This document shows, in pieces, positions 26,907 to 35,173 of a stretch of DNA of 64,000 bases (positions are counted from its first letter, which is position 1; every line of letters starts with the position of its first letter). The DNA is taken from the NCBI GenBank assembly GCA_026710825.1, contig JAPOQH010000030.1, forward strand, positions 1 to 64,000. Reading direction: 5' to 3'. The notes under the pieces are model-generated. The model was not told where the DNA came from. It saw only the letters and a list, made by a program, of their open reading frames with translations, and made no database searches. Source of the stretch: Chloroflexota bacterium. GTDB taxonomy: Bacteria; Chloroflexota; Dehalococcoidia; Lucifugimonadales; UBA3495. The position numbers and the translations under genes are program-made.

Positions 26907-27341
26907 TTACTTGGGCACCGCCCACGCCGGCGGTGGCGCGTGCGTTACCGACGCGTCATTATCCGCCGGAATCCGCGCGACCAACCGACCGTTCTGCACG
27001 GTCACATCATGGTAAAAAAGCTGAGCCCTGGGACCGTTCACGCAAACCCCCTGGCTCTCCTCAAACCGCCAACCGTGGTCAGGGCACAAAAAACTCTTGT
27101 CCCACTTTACGACCCTACCGAAAGCGTGTGGGCATACCATGGATAGCAGGCGATAGTTCCCATCGCGACCCTTCGCCAGCCAATACTCTTCCCCACTTTC
27201 CAACCTGACCCGTGCGGGCAGTGTCGGAAAGTCTGCGGCCCCGCCGATGTCGACCTGGCGCGCCGGAGCCATCTTGTTGCTCCCGATATCTGCGGGGTCG
27301 GTATACATGCGCCGCCGGCGATGGTAGATGTTTTCGCTCAT
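26907..27341 (-). CDS. Rieske-type [2Fe-2S] protein
   Basis: 144 residues with a Rieske domain: SMVCPHAFGRVVKW and FLCPDHGWRFE give the CxH and CxxH cluster ligands. The N-terminus (MSENIYHRRRRMYTDPADIG) is basic and unlike standard dioxygenase ferredoxins; no membrane anchor. It could be an electron carrier or a domain partner of an oxygenase. GGAGGAG selects the ATG at 27341 over the longer frame. It follows a 101-residue unknown gene by 20 bases. No oxygenase large subunit is encoded nearby. Confidence 0.85.
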   Translation of the reverse strand: MSENIYHRRRRMYTDPADIGSNKMAPARQVDIGGAADFPTLPARVRLESGEEYWLAKGRDGNYRLLSMVCPHAFGRVVKWDKSFLCPDHGWRFEESQGVCVNGPRAQLFYHDVTVQNGRLVARIPADNDASVTHAPPPAWAVPK

Positions 27342-27361
27342 CGGGTTACTCCTCCGGAATG

Positions 27362-27667
27362 TCAGTCGGTGGGCAGCCCGCCGAAAGCCTCTTCCATCGT
27401 AATTATCGGAAAAATCTCCGTCTGGTTCCACGTCGCCAGGCCCATATCAATCACCGCGTCATCAATGGCGTGTCCGTCTGGGCCGTCGAGAATCAGCCAG
27501 GTCTGGTGCGAGGACTTGCCGACCCAGCCTCCGCGGTATTCACATCCGCGGGTGGCCAATGTATCGGTCAATTCCGCCGACATGCGCAAAACCCGGTCCC
27601 TCACGCCCAAGTCGACACCCGGGCAACGCTCGGGGGCGTGTTCCAGCGACACCATGTACAAACCCAT
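27362..27667 (-). CDS. Unknown 101-residue protein, possibly dimeric alpha-beta barrel
   Basis: MGLYMVSLEHAPERCPG at the start and ATWNQTEIFPIITMEEA at the end resemble small dimeric alpha-beta (ferredoxin-like) proteins of the DUF3303/muconolactone-isomerase type; this is a resemblance in pattern, not a firm assignment. GGAGGG precedes the ATG. It sits between the cobalamin-binding-like gene (23 bases) and the Rieske gene (20 bases), suggesting one transcript. Cys and His residues (C16, C42, H54) could bind a metal, but this is speculative. Confidence 0.65.
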   Translation of the reverse strand: MGLYMVSLEHAPERCPGVDLGVRDRVLRMSAELTDTLATRGCEYRGGWVGKSSHQTWLILDGPDGHAIDDAVIDMGLATWNQTEIFPIITMEEAFGGLPTD

Positions 27668-27690
27668 TGGTGCGTCCCTCCAGTGTTTTC

Positions 27691-28626
27691 CTACCCAGCT
27701 GCAACCGACAACCCTAGCGTGGCCGCGCGGAAGATGCCCGGCTGGGTCAATCCGTCGAACATTTGGGGCCGCATCGCTTCGGCAAGTCCCTCCAGGACGT
27801 CGATTACCCTGGGCCCGTGCCGGCTGGGGATCTGGCCGTCAAACAGATAAACCCTACCTTCTTTTACAGCGTTCAGGGAGCTCCATTCCGGACGCTCCAA
27901 CAGCTTCGCGGTCTCGGCAATGGTGCGGTCCATGTTGAATGCGCAGGGCATCACCATCACGTAGTCCGGTTGGTATTCTAAAACCTCGTCCCAACCTACT
28001 TCCCGAGATTTGCCCCACTTCTCGGCCAGCCCTTCCACCCCGCCGGCAAGTTCAACCAGTTCGGGAGTCCATTGCCCAGTATTCCGCAATGGTTCCAGCC
28101 AATCGATGCAAAACACTTTGTGGGCCAGTCCATCCGCAGCCTGTTGGGAGACGTAGTCCGTCCGGCTACGCAGTTGCCCCAATAGCGCTTCCGCCCGGGC
28201 GGGGACCCCGGCGGCTTCCCCAATGAGGCCGATGTTCTTGAAAATGTCGTCCAGGCTGGCGGGTCGGATGCTCAAAATTTCGGGAGTGTAGTCTAATACT
28301 TTCGCTGCGGTTTCAAAGACTGACCCGGTGCCCACGGCGCAGACCTCGCACAGTTCTTGGGTCAGGATGAGGTCAGGTTGCAGTCGCCTGAGCAGGTCGC
28401 CGTCGATGACGTACAGAGGATTGCCAGCGGCCCGGGCCTGCTGGATAATCGCGTCTATCTCTGCGCTGGACAAATGGGTCTTGCTGCGAATGCTGCGACT
28501 CACCACCGGCAATCCCTGGGCCGCAGCCGGGTAGTCGCACATGTGGGATACCCCCACCAGGGAGTCACCGAGATCAAGGGCGAACACTATCTCGGTCGCG
28601 CTGGGCAGCAACGACACAATACGCAT
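27691..28626 (-). CDS. Cobalamin-binding/BtuF-like periplasmic-binding-fold protein
   Basis: 311 residues of the BtuF/FepB-like class III binding-protein fold. MRIVSLLPSATEIVFALDLGDSLVGVSHMCDYP is typical of stand-alone cobalamin-binding proteins, as are QPDLILTQELCEVCAVG and RPEWSSLNAVKEGRVYLFDG. There is no signal peptide or lipobox, so it is probably cytoplasmic; no BtuC/D genes are nearby. The frame is open to 28704; ATG 28626 matches the family start. First gene of a likely three-gene unit with the 101-residue protein and the Rieske protein. Ligand identity is inferred from family only. Confidence 0.82.
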   Translation of the reverse strand: MRIVSLLPSATEIVFALDLGDSLVGVSHMCDYPAAAQGLPVVSRSIRSKTHLSSAEIDAIIQQARAAGNPLYVIDGDLLRRLQPDLILTQELCEVCAVGTGSVFETAAKVLDYTPEILSIRPASLDDIFKNIGLIGEAAGVPARAEALLGQLRSRTDYVSQQAADGLAHKVFCIDWLEPLRNTGQWTPELVELAGGVEGLAEKWGKSREVGWDEVLEYQPDYVMVMPCAFNMDRTIAETAKLLERPEWSSLNAVKEGRVYLFDGQIPSRHGPRVIDVLEGLAEAMRPQMFDGLTQPGIFRAATLGLSVAAG

Positions 28627-28756
28627 GGCCGGCATTGTAGGCCCAATCATTCGCAATGGCAAACAACGGCGTACGGCGGAGTTTGTCACGCTTGGTGGTA
28701 TCATAACTATAGAGACTCGGATGGTCTCGCAAGCTGTTATGGCGCTATACCTTGAT

Positions 28757-28819
28757 CATCCGGTTCCTCCCTCCGTGGGACATTAAACGCTTGAGCGAGT
28801 TACCTCTTCGAACCGGATG
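28757..28819. other. Possible structured RNA: 10-bp inverted repeat with internal hairpins
   Basis: CATCCGGTTC (28757-28766) and GAACCGGATG (28810-28819) pair perfectly. The 43-base interior can form TCCC/GGGA (28768-28780) and CGC/GCG (28788-28797) hairpins, a three-way junction. It lies in the divergent spacer between the cobalamin-binding-like gene and folD. I could not match it to a known riboswitch; either strand could be the active one, and a DNA-level operator is also possible. Confidence 0.45.
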
Positions 28820-28881
28820 CTAGGCCCGTAGCGTGATCTCGCATAAACACTTCGATTCGTTCATTCAGACCGGTAACATCG

Positions 28882-29772
28882 ATGACAGCCCGCATCCTGA
28901 ACGGCAATGATCTGGCGGCGGAATTGCGCGCCGAAGTGGCCGAAGGCGTGGCTCATTTGGCCCAAATGTCAGGGGTGCCTCCTGGTCTCGCGGCGGTGCT
29001 GGTCGGAGACGACCCTGCATCGGCGGTGTACGTTCGCAACAAGGCCCGCGCCTGCGCCGAAGCCGGCATATTCTCCGAAACCTTCAACGTGGCCGCGGAG
29101 TCTTCGCAGGACGACCTGCACTCCCTCCTTGATCGCCTGAACGCTGACCACCGATTCCACGGGATATTGTTGCAATTGCCGTTGCCGGATCACCTGGTTG
29201 AATCCTCCGCGATTGAGCGCATCGATCCCGTAAAGGATGTCGACGGCTTGCATCCGGTGAGTCAGGGTCGAATGCTCCAGGGAGAACCGACCTTCCTGCC
29301 GTGCACACCCGCCGGCGTGCAGCAGGTGCTGATGCGCTCCGGCTACGATCCCGCCGGCCAGCACATCGTTATCGTCGGACGCAGCAATATCGTGGGCAAG
29401 CCTCTGGCAGCCCTGCTGATGCAGCGAAGCGCCGGCGGCAACGCCACCGTCACCGTGTGCCACACCCGTACCCGAGACCTCTCCGACGTTACCCGCCAAG
29501 CCGACATTCTGATCGCCGCCATGGGTGTCCCTCGGGCTATCGGCGCTGACATGGTGAGGCCGGGCGCCGTCGTCATTGATGTGGGCATCAACCGCGTGGA
29601 CGACGCAACCCGCCGCCGGGGGTATCGACTCGTCGGCGATGTTGACTACGATCCGGTAGCCGAAAAGGCTGAGGCCATCACGCCCGTGCCCGGCGGCATC
29701 GGCCCCATGACTGTCGCCATGCTGATCAGCAACACCCTGCACGCCGCGTGGGTGAGCGTAGGGCAGAGTTAG
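28882..29772 (+). CDS. folD: Bifunctional methylene-THF dehydrogenase/cyclohydrolase FolD
   Basis: 296 residues. Interconverts methylene-, methenyl- and formyl-tetrahydrofolate with NADP. Landmarks: DDPASAVYVRNKARACAEAG (the YxxxK motif with the catalytic lysine), HGILLQLPLPDHL, DPVKDVDGLHP, PCTPAGVQQVL, the dinucleotide site VIVGRSNIVGKPLAALLM and PVPGGIGPMTVAMLI. Full length. Followed after 20 bases by queA in the same direction, probably one transcript. Confidence 0.96.
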   Translation: MTARILNGNDLAAELRAEVAEGVAHLAQMSGVPPGLAAVLVGDDPASAVYVRNKARACAEAGIFSETFNVAAESSQDDLHSLLDRLNADHRFHGILLQLPLPDHLVESSAIERIDPVKDVDGLHPVSQGRMLQGEPTFLPCTPAGVQQVLMRSGYDPAGQHIVIVGRSNIVGKPLAALLMQRSAGGNATVTVCHTRTRDLSDVTRQADILIAAMGVPRAIGADMVRPGAVVIDVGINRVDDATRRRGYRLVGDVDYDPVAEKAEAITPVPGGIGPMTVAMLISNTLHAAWVSVGQS

Positions 29773-29792
29773 TCGACACCTGTCGGTTCCGC

Positions 29793-30839
29793 ATGACGCT
29801 CCGCACCAGCGATTTCGATTACCACCTGCCGCCGGAGTTGATCGCCCAGACCCCTGCCGAACCGAGGGATTCATCGCGCCTCCTAGTGCTGGACCGCACA
29901 GAGTCCGGTGGTGTTGAGCACAGAACTTTTCGCGACCTCACCGAATACCTCCGTCCCGGCGACCTGATGGTATTCAACCGCAGCCGGGTGATCCCGGCGC
30001 GTCTGCATGGGACAGAACTGCGTTCCGGCGCTCGTGTTGAGGTGCTGCTGGTCCGTAGGCTGGAGCCGGGAATCTGGCAGGCATTGGGACGCCCCGGTCG
30101 ACGGCTGCGGGACGGCGCGGAGGTAACCATCGCCCCTTCCTCAAGAGCGGATTCGACTCACACCGTGCGCGTCGAGATTCTGGAGACCCACGAGAACGGA
30201 CTGCGCACCGTCCGCCTGTCCGACGAGTCCCATCTCGACTCCCTTGGTGAACTGCCGCTTCCACCCTACATCAAGGAAACTCCGGATGATCCGGAGCGCT
30301 ACCAGACCGTGTATGCCGACGCGCCCGGCAGCGTCGCCGCGCCCACCGCCGGCCTGCACTTCACCGACGATATGCTGAACAGCATCCGCGACCTGGGAGT
30401 GTCAACGGCGTGGGTCACCCTGCACGTCGGCCTCGACACCTTCCGTCCTGTGCACGGCGAGGACATCCAGGACCACAAGATTCACACCGAGTGGTTCGAC
30501 CTGCCCCAGGACACCGCCGCCGCCATCAACCGCGCCCGCCGGGACGGCAACCGTATCATCGCGGTGGGCACCACCAGCGTCCGCACCCTGGAACACGTTG
30601 CCCGCATCTGCAGCGATGAAATCACAGCCGCGACCGGAGACGCCGACCTGTTCATAGTCCCCGGCCACGACTTCCGCCTGGTGGACGCCATGCTCACCAA
30701 CTTCCACCTGCCCCGGTCCACCCTGCTGATGCTGGTATCCGCCTTTGCTGGCCGCGAGCGAATGCTGGCCGCCTACCAGGAGGCAATCAAGCAACACTAT
30801 CGCTTCTACTCCTTTGGGGATGCGATGTTGATCATTTAG
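29793..30839 (+). CDS. queA: tRNA preQ1(34) S-adenosylmethionine ribosyltransferase-isomerase QueA
   Basis: 348 residues. Transfers the ribosyl part of SAM to preQ1 at the tRNA wobble position to make epoxyqueuosine. Motifs: FDYHLPPELIAQTPAEPRD, RDSSRLLVL, SVAAPTAGLHFTD, VTLHVGLDTFRPV, GTTSVRTLEH, TNFHLPRSTLLMLVSAF. The frame is open upstream into folD; the ATG at 29793 lies 20 bases after the folD stop and matches the family N-terminus. No other queuosine gene is in this window. Confidence 0.96.
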   Translation: MTLRTSDFDYHLPPELIAQTPAEPRDSSRLLVLDRTESGGVEHRTFRDLTEYLRPGDLMVFNRSRVIPARLHGTELRSGARVEVLLVRRLEPGIWQALGRPGRRLRDGAEVTIAPSSRADSTHTVRVEILETHENGLRTVRLSDESHLDSLGELPLPPYIKETPDDPERYQTVYADAPGSVAAPTAGLHFTDDMLNSIRDLGVSTAWVTLHVGLDTFRPVHGEDIQDHKIHTEWFDLPQDTAAAINRARRDGNRIIAVGTTSVRTLEHVARICSDEITAATGDADLFIVPGHDFRLVDAMLTNFHLPRSTLLMLVSAFAGRERMLAAYQEAIKQHYRFYSFGDAMLII

Positions 30840-31036
30840 TAACATTTGGGTGTAGTATTTGCCAGCCTAGAATAGCCGTCGGGCAGCGGTGTTCGCTTGC
30901 GGTTTTGTCGGTATTGCCCAAGGTTTTGCACACGCTATTGTGTGAAATCGAAGTCGAACCACGGTTCAGCTGGGCAAACGCCCTCCATCATGCACCGCAC
31001 TAATTCTGTTTCCAAGGCTAGTAAGGAGTGTGATAT

Positions 31037-31249
31037 ATGGTTCAACCTCAACCAACGTGGTCAAGGGCAATATGGACTGCCTTGCGCGACCTGGGCAGCC
31101 AATATGCCGACGCGGCTACCGTATGGAAATTTATTGATGACCGTGGTTTATATCATCACAACGGTCAAACCCCTGACAGAACTGTCATCGAACGGTTGAT
31201 TCGCATGCACAGATCTTGGGGGATGACATCATCCCAAGAGCCAGCATAG
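31037..31249 (+). CDS. HARE-HTH-like N-terminal piece of the McrB gene (separate frame)
   Basis: 70 codons with AAGGAG before the ATG. Residues 7-60 resemble a HARE-HTH winged-helix domain as found in restriction proteins and RNA polymerase delta: TWSRAIWTALRDLG, then GLYHHNGQTPDRTVIERL with the GxTP motif. The third helix is complete, but the wing strand (DGRAHFRI) is encoded in the next frame, inside the McrB open frame. The two overlap from 31216 to 31249 and meet at GGGGG (31218-31222); a sixth G would fuse them into one protein of about 420 residues. Either a split gene, frameshifting, or a sequence error. Confidence 0.65.
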   Translation: MVQPQPTWSRAIWTALRDLGSQYADAATVWKFIDDRGLYHHNGQTPDRTVIERLIRMHRSWGMTSSQEPA

Positions 31250-32298
31250 ATGGGCGTGCTCACTTCCGCATAAATGCGTCGTATGACGGTCCGCAACCTG
31301 AGATACCTATTAGCAATAGTTCTCCAATAGTCTCGTCAAATTCTTCCGGTACTCTCGAAGTCGCTAGCGGGTATGGCCATTCGGAAAGTGATAGTCTTCA
31401 AGGGGAAGAACGTGGCTACACCATCGACGATATCCTCGCCGACGGCTGCTTCCTCGACCAATCCATGCTCGAAAGAATGCTTAAGCGGCTGGAAACCAAG
31501 CAGAACATCATTCTGCAAGGCCCACCCGGAGCCGGCAAGACGTGGCTCTCCAAGCGGCTAGCCTACGCGCTAATCGGGCTCAGGGACGACAGCCAGATCA
31601 GGCAGATGCAGTTCCACCCCAACCTGTCGTACGAGGACTTCGTGCGGGGATACCGACCACAGAGCGACGGCAAACTCGATCTGGCGGATGGCCCGTTCCT
31701 GCAACTATGCGACACCGCCCGTCGAGACCAGGCCGGCAAGTACGTCATGGTCATCGAAGAAATCAACCGCGGCAACCCCGCCTCAATCTTTGGCGAACTC
31801 CTGACGCTGCTGGAAGCTGACAAGCGTGATGAACACAACGCCCTGCGTCTGGCCTACACCAAAGATGACGAGCAACCCTTCCACATCCCACCCAACGTGT
31901 ACGTCATCGGCACAATGAACCTCGCCGACCGTTCGCTTGCGCTGGTGGACATTGCACTGCGCCGGCGCTTCGCATTCTTCGACCTGGAACCCGCCTTCAA
32001 CGAAACATGGCTGGATTGGGTGCGTGAACCATTTTCGGAAACGCCGGGATTTGCGAGCACAATCAAGCAGCGGATTGATGCGTTGAACAGCGAAATCGCC
32101 AGAGACTCAAACCTTGGCGACCAGTTCCGCGTTGGCCACAGCCACTTCACGCCGGCTTCGGATGCCATAATAAGCGACCCGATAGAGTGGTACAAGGATG
32201 TGGTGGAAACCGAAATCGCTCCGCTCCTGCGTGAGTATTGGTTCGACAATCGGGGCAGGGCAGACGAAGAAATCGAAAAGCTGACGGCAGGCCTGTGA
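31216..32298 (+). CDS. mcrB: McrB-like AAA+ GTPase subunit of a modification-dependent restriction system
   Basis: About 360 codons; no ATG near the 5' end (nearest start-like codon is TTG 31216 inside the upstream frame), which supports a fusion with the preceding piece. After a serine-rich, AT-richer linker the motor domain has Walker A GPPGAGKT (codons from 31519), FHPNLSYEDFVRGYRP, the McrB hallmark MVIEEINRGNPASIFGELLTLLE and GTMNLADRSLALVDIALRRRF. McrB binds GTP and translocates DNA for the McrC nuclease. The N-terminal module would set target recognition. Coupled to mcrC by a GTGA overlap. Confidence 0.88.
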   Translation: MGDDIIPRASIDGRAHFRINASYDGPQPEIPISNSSPIVSSNSSGTLEVASGYGHSESDSLQGEERGYTIDDILADGCFLDQSMLERMLKRLETKQNIILQGPPGAGKTWLSKRLAYALIGLRDDSQIRQMQFHPNLSYEDFVRGYRPQSDGKLDLADGPFLQLCDTARRDQAGKYVMVIEEINRGNPASIFGELLTLLEADKRDEHNALRLAYTKDDEQPFHIPPNVYVIGTMNLADRSLALVDIALRRRFAFFDLEPAFNETWLDWVREPFSETPGFASTIKQRIDALNSEIARDSNLGDQFRVGHSHFTPASDAIISDPIEWYKDVVETEIAPLLREYWFDNRGRADEEIEKLTAGL

Positions 32299-33416
32299 CC
32301 TGGCAAGCCGATCCCTCGATTGGCGGCCACATGGGGCGAATACCGGTCCGCAACATCTGGCTGCTGCTCTTCTACGCTTGGCAGTTGTACCGTGAGTTGC
32401 CCGCCTCCCGCCGGGTCAGCACCGAGGACAATCCAGACGATATAGCGGAATTGGTGGCGGAAATTCTCGCCAACTCCGTTGAGCGCCGTCTTCGCCGCAA
32501 CCTGTCTCACGGCTACCAGCGTCGGGATGCCGACCTCAACCGCGTGGGGGGACGCATCAACGTGTTCCGCACCGAGCGACGTCAACTGCTTCAACGCGCT
32601 CGCGTTGCCTGCATCTTCGATGAACTGACCATCGACACCCCGCGTAACCGCTACGTTAAGGCCGCCCTGATCCGCATGGCAGGCGCCGTCGAGCAGGCCG
32701 ATCTGGCGCGCCGGTGTCGCAATCTGGCCTTCAGGTTGGAACGCGCCGGCGTGAAAACCGAACTGGATATCCGACGCCTCAACCGCACGGTTCCCCTCGA
32801 GAATCTGGGTTGGATTTCACCCGAAGAACGCCGGATGGTGGTTGTCGCCATGCTGGCGATGGACATTGCCATTCCCACAGAACAACTCGGGGCTTCGCTG
32901 TTGCCCCTCGTAAATCGGCAGGAAACCCAAGGCTGGAGACTCTACGCAAATGCGGTCGCCGGATTCTACGACGCTGTGATCACGTCCCACGGATGGCGGG
33001 TCAGGCACGGCGGGCATATCCAATGGCTGCTGGACGGCGCGACTTGCCTTCTCGATTCCCTGATGCCGGAAATGATCACCGACATAGTTCTGGAACGGCA
33101 GGAACTCGACGGTTCCGCCGGACAGCGCATCATCATCGACACCAAGTTCACGTCGATGGTCACCAGGGGGCAGTACGGGAATCAATCGCTGAAAAGCGGC
33201 AACATCTACCAGCTTTACGCTTACCTGCGATCCCAGGAGAATCCTGCGGACCCGATGTCGCACAACTCCGCTGGCGTCCTGCTATACCCAGCGCTGGGCA
33301 CGGACTACGACGAATCGGCCACAATTCAGGGCCACCGGATCCGCTTCGCCACCGTTGACCTCGCTGCCGACACGCAAACGATCCGCAACCAACTGCTGCG
33401 GATCGTCGACGGTTAA
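32295..33416 (+). CDS. mcrC: McrC-like nuclease subunit
   Basis: Up to 373 residues from GTG 32295, which overlaps the mcrB stop as GTGA; ATG 32331 is an alternative. MGRIPVRNIWLLLFYAW is the usual McrC opening, and VACIFDELTIDTPRNRYVKAAL the conserved middle. The C-terminal PD-(D/E)xK nuclease core has D263 in TDIVLER and D282-T-K284 in IIIDTKF. With McrB it should cleave DNA carrying modified cytosines, a defence against modified phage or foreign DNA. No methylase accompanies it, as expected for type IV systems. Confidence 0.88.
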   Translation: MTWQADPSIGGHMGRIPVRNIWLLLFYAWQLYRELPASRRVSTEDNPDDIAELVAEILANSVERRLRRNLSHGYQRRDADLNRVGGRINVFRTERRQLLQRARVACIFDELTIDTPRNRYVKAALIRMAGAVEQADLARRCRNLAFRLERAGVKTELDIRRLNRTVPLENLGWISPEERRMVVVAMLAMDIAIPTEQLGASLLPLVNRQETQGWRLYANAVAGFYDAVITSHGWRVRHGGHIQWLLDGATCLLDSLMPEMITDIVLERQELDGSAGQRIIIDTKFTSMVTRGQYGNQSLKSGNIYQLYAYLRSQENPADPMSHNSAGVLLYPALGTDYDESATIQGHRIRFATVDLAADTQTIRNQLLRIVDG

Positions 33417-33432
33417 ATCTTAGATTAGATTA

Positions 33433-34182
33433 CTAACTGAATCGCGGCGGTGATTCTTCTTCGCCGCCGTCTTGCGTGTCATCGCGGAGGCTGCGTCGCC
33501 GAGAGCGAGGACTGCGTTCGGAGGAATCTTCGGCGGTACTGTCAGATGTTTGGTCCGTTTGGGGCTCAACATCCGGTCCAGTGTCGTCTGACACTGTCGA
33601 TTCAACCACATCTGGCGCACCATCGCCCTCTCCTTCCTCGTCGGGCTGGGGCGCATATTGCGGGTTGTCCCGCCAGAAATCCTTGACCGCCCCGTCCAGG
33701 TACCGGTGCATCTCCTCCGGTTCTCGCACCTGGAGAGGGACACGTCGACGATTAGTCGTATAGACGCGCAGCGGGTCCCCCATAAATCCGCGGTCGATCA
33801 CTACCTCGCGGATGTCGCTGAAATGTATCATCCGCCGCCGCGGGGTCCCGAACATAATGATCAAGGCGTCCGAATAGACCCGGTATTGCCTGGGAGAGGT
33901 CAGCCAGGAATAGGCTCCCACACCAAGACCCACAATCACCAGCAGCCATGCGCTACCTCGGTTGGTAGTTTCGTTGGCAGGACTGCTGCCTTCCGCCTGT
34001 GCGCCGTCGGTCTGATCGGCGGTTTCCCCGCTGGTCCTTGGGCTGCACGCGGCTGCTAGCGGATCGAATCCGGCAGCTTGCAGCAACCCCAGCACTATGA
34101 CCACCAAGGCCAGGATCAACGTCAGGTTGAATCGTACTCTACTGGGTGCCCAATAAATCAGAGTCGTTTCGGGCTGCTGCAT
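33433..34182 (-). CDS. Membrane protein with PH-like domain and acidic tail
   Basis: 249 residues: helix one (about 18-38, NLTLILALVVIVLGLLQAAG), a polar Ser/Gln-rich loop, helix two (about 74-94, WLLVIVGLGVGAYSWL), then a bacterial PH-like region (YRVYSDALIIMFGTPRRRMIHFSDIREVVI ... LRVYTTNRRRVPLQVREPEEM) and a long acidic/Arg-Ser-rich disordered tail from about residue 165. Function unknown; such proteins often scaffold at membranes. ATG 34182 is preferred over the longer frame. It lies convergent to mcrC with 16 bases between them. Confidence 0.7.
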   Translation of the reverse strand: MQQPETTLIYWAPSRVRFNLTLILALVVIVLGLLQAAGFDPLAAACSPRTSGETADQTDGAQAEGSSPANETTNRGSAWLLVIVGLGVGAYSWLTSPRQYRVYSDALIIMFGTPRRRMIHFSDIREVVIDRGFMGDPLRVYTTNRRRVPLQVREPEEMHRYLDGAVKDFWRDNPQYAPQPDEEGEGDGAPDVVESTVSDDTGPDVEPQTDQTSDSTAEDSSERSPRSRRRSLRDDTQDGGEEESPPRFS

Positions 34183-34274
34183 TTCGATATCGCACCTATT
34201 ATGTTGTGGGTGGTCAACGCGCACGGATATTAACCTCCGACACGCCGGCGGATATGTTACCACATGGCGATTGC

Positions 34275-34303
34275 TTGACCGTCGCGGTTTGGGATGCCAG
34301 AAT
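34275..34303 (+). promoter_or_regulatory. Putative promoter of the FAH-family gene
   Basis: TTGACC (34275-34280), 17-base spacer, CAGAAT (34298-34303). A start point near 34310 supports the ATG at 34354 rather than 34294. Confidence 0.4.
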
Positions 34304-34353
34304 TGAACGCCATTATTGAACTAGTTACACACCACTCGCGGGAGGCGACGGTC

Positions 34354-35136
34354 ATGCTGATTTGCAGGTTTCGGACGGGCGACCGGGTGGCCCATGGAAT
34401 TGTTGACGGTGACACAGTCCTGGAGGTTCAAGGCGGTTTGTTCGACGGACTGAAGGAATCAGGCAGCAGATACGCCCTGAGTTCAGTGAAGCTCCTGCCG
34501 CCCGTGATACCTCCGACTTTTTACGCTGCCGGCATCAACTTCCCTGAGCACGTCACTTGGGCCGCGAACATGCGTGGTGAGGAACCCAACCTGCCCAAAA
34601 AGGCTGACGTTGGATACCGGGCTGTCAATGCCCTTACCGGCCAGGGCGACCCGATCATGGTGCCCGCTGACGCCACCGAGGAGCTTCAGTATGAGGGCGA
34701 GGTGGTAGTGGTCATCGGTAAGGAATGCCGCAACGTCAGCCAGGACGAGGCATTGGACTACGTCCTTGGCTACACCATTGGCAACGACGTGAGCGAACGT
34801 TATTGGCAGCGCAACGACCGCACCATGTGGCGCGCCAAGAACACGGACACCTTCAAACCTATGGGCCCGTGGATCGCAACCGACGTCGACCCCGACGCCA
34901 TGCACGTGACCATCCAGGTCAATGAACGCGTCGTCGGCGAATACGACCTCAAAACCGCCATCTTCGGCGTTCGCGAGTACATCAGCGACATGAGCAAGTA
35001 CTTGACTCTAGTGCCCGGCGACATCCTTTGGATGGGCACCGACGGAGCCACTGAAAACATGAAGGACGGCGACGTCTGCGACATCACCGTCTCCGGTATC
35101 GGGACGCTCAGCAACCCGGTGGTCTGGGGGAAGTAG
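34354..35136 (+). CDS. Fumarylacetoacetate hydrolase-family protein
   Basis: 260 residues of the FAH superfamily, divalent-metal enzymes that hydrolyse, hydrate or decarboxylate acylpyruvate-like compounds. Metal ligands are expected in LQYEGEVVVVIGKE and GNDVSERYWQR; GPWIATDVD and PGDILWMGTDGATE are further family signatures. GGGAGG selects the ATG at 34354 within a slightly longer frame. It probably works in aromatic or sugar-acid catabolism, but no pathway partner is adjacent, so the substrate is open. Confidence 0.9.
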   Translation: MLICRFRTGDRVAHGIVDGDTVLEVQGGLFDGLKESGSRYALSSVKLLPPVIPPTFYAAGINFPEHVTWAANMRGEEPNLPKKADVGYRAVNALTGQGDPIMVPADATEELQYEGEVVVVIGKECRNVSQDEALDYVLGYTIGNDVSERYWQRNDRTMWRAKNTDTFKPMGPWIATDVDPDAMHVTIQVNERVVGEYDLKTAIFGVREYISDMSKYLTLVPGDILWMGTDGATENMKDGDVCDITVSGIGTLSNPVVWGK

Positions 35137-35173
35137 ATCCATCCCGAGCCTGTCAGGTCGGATCAAAACAATC

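Noticed and set aside
31216-31222. Strong programmed -1 frameshift heptamer at the McrB junction
   Set aside because: TTGGGGG lets the A-site GGG re-pair but not the P-site TGG, and no downstream pseudoknot was evident; slippage or a base-call error is more plausible, so it is not claimed as programmed frameshifting.
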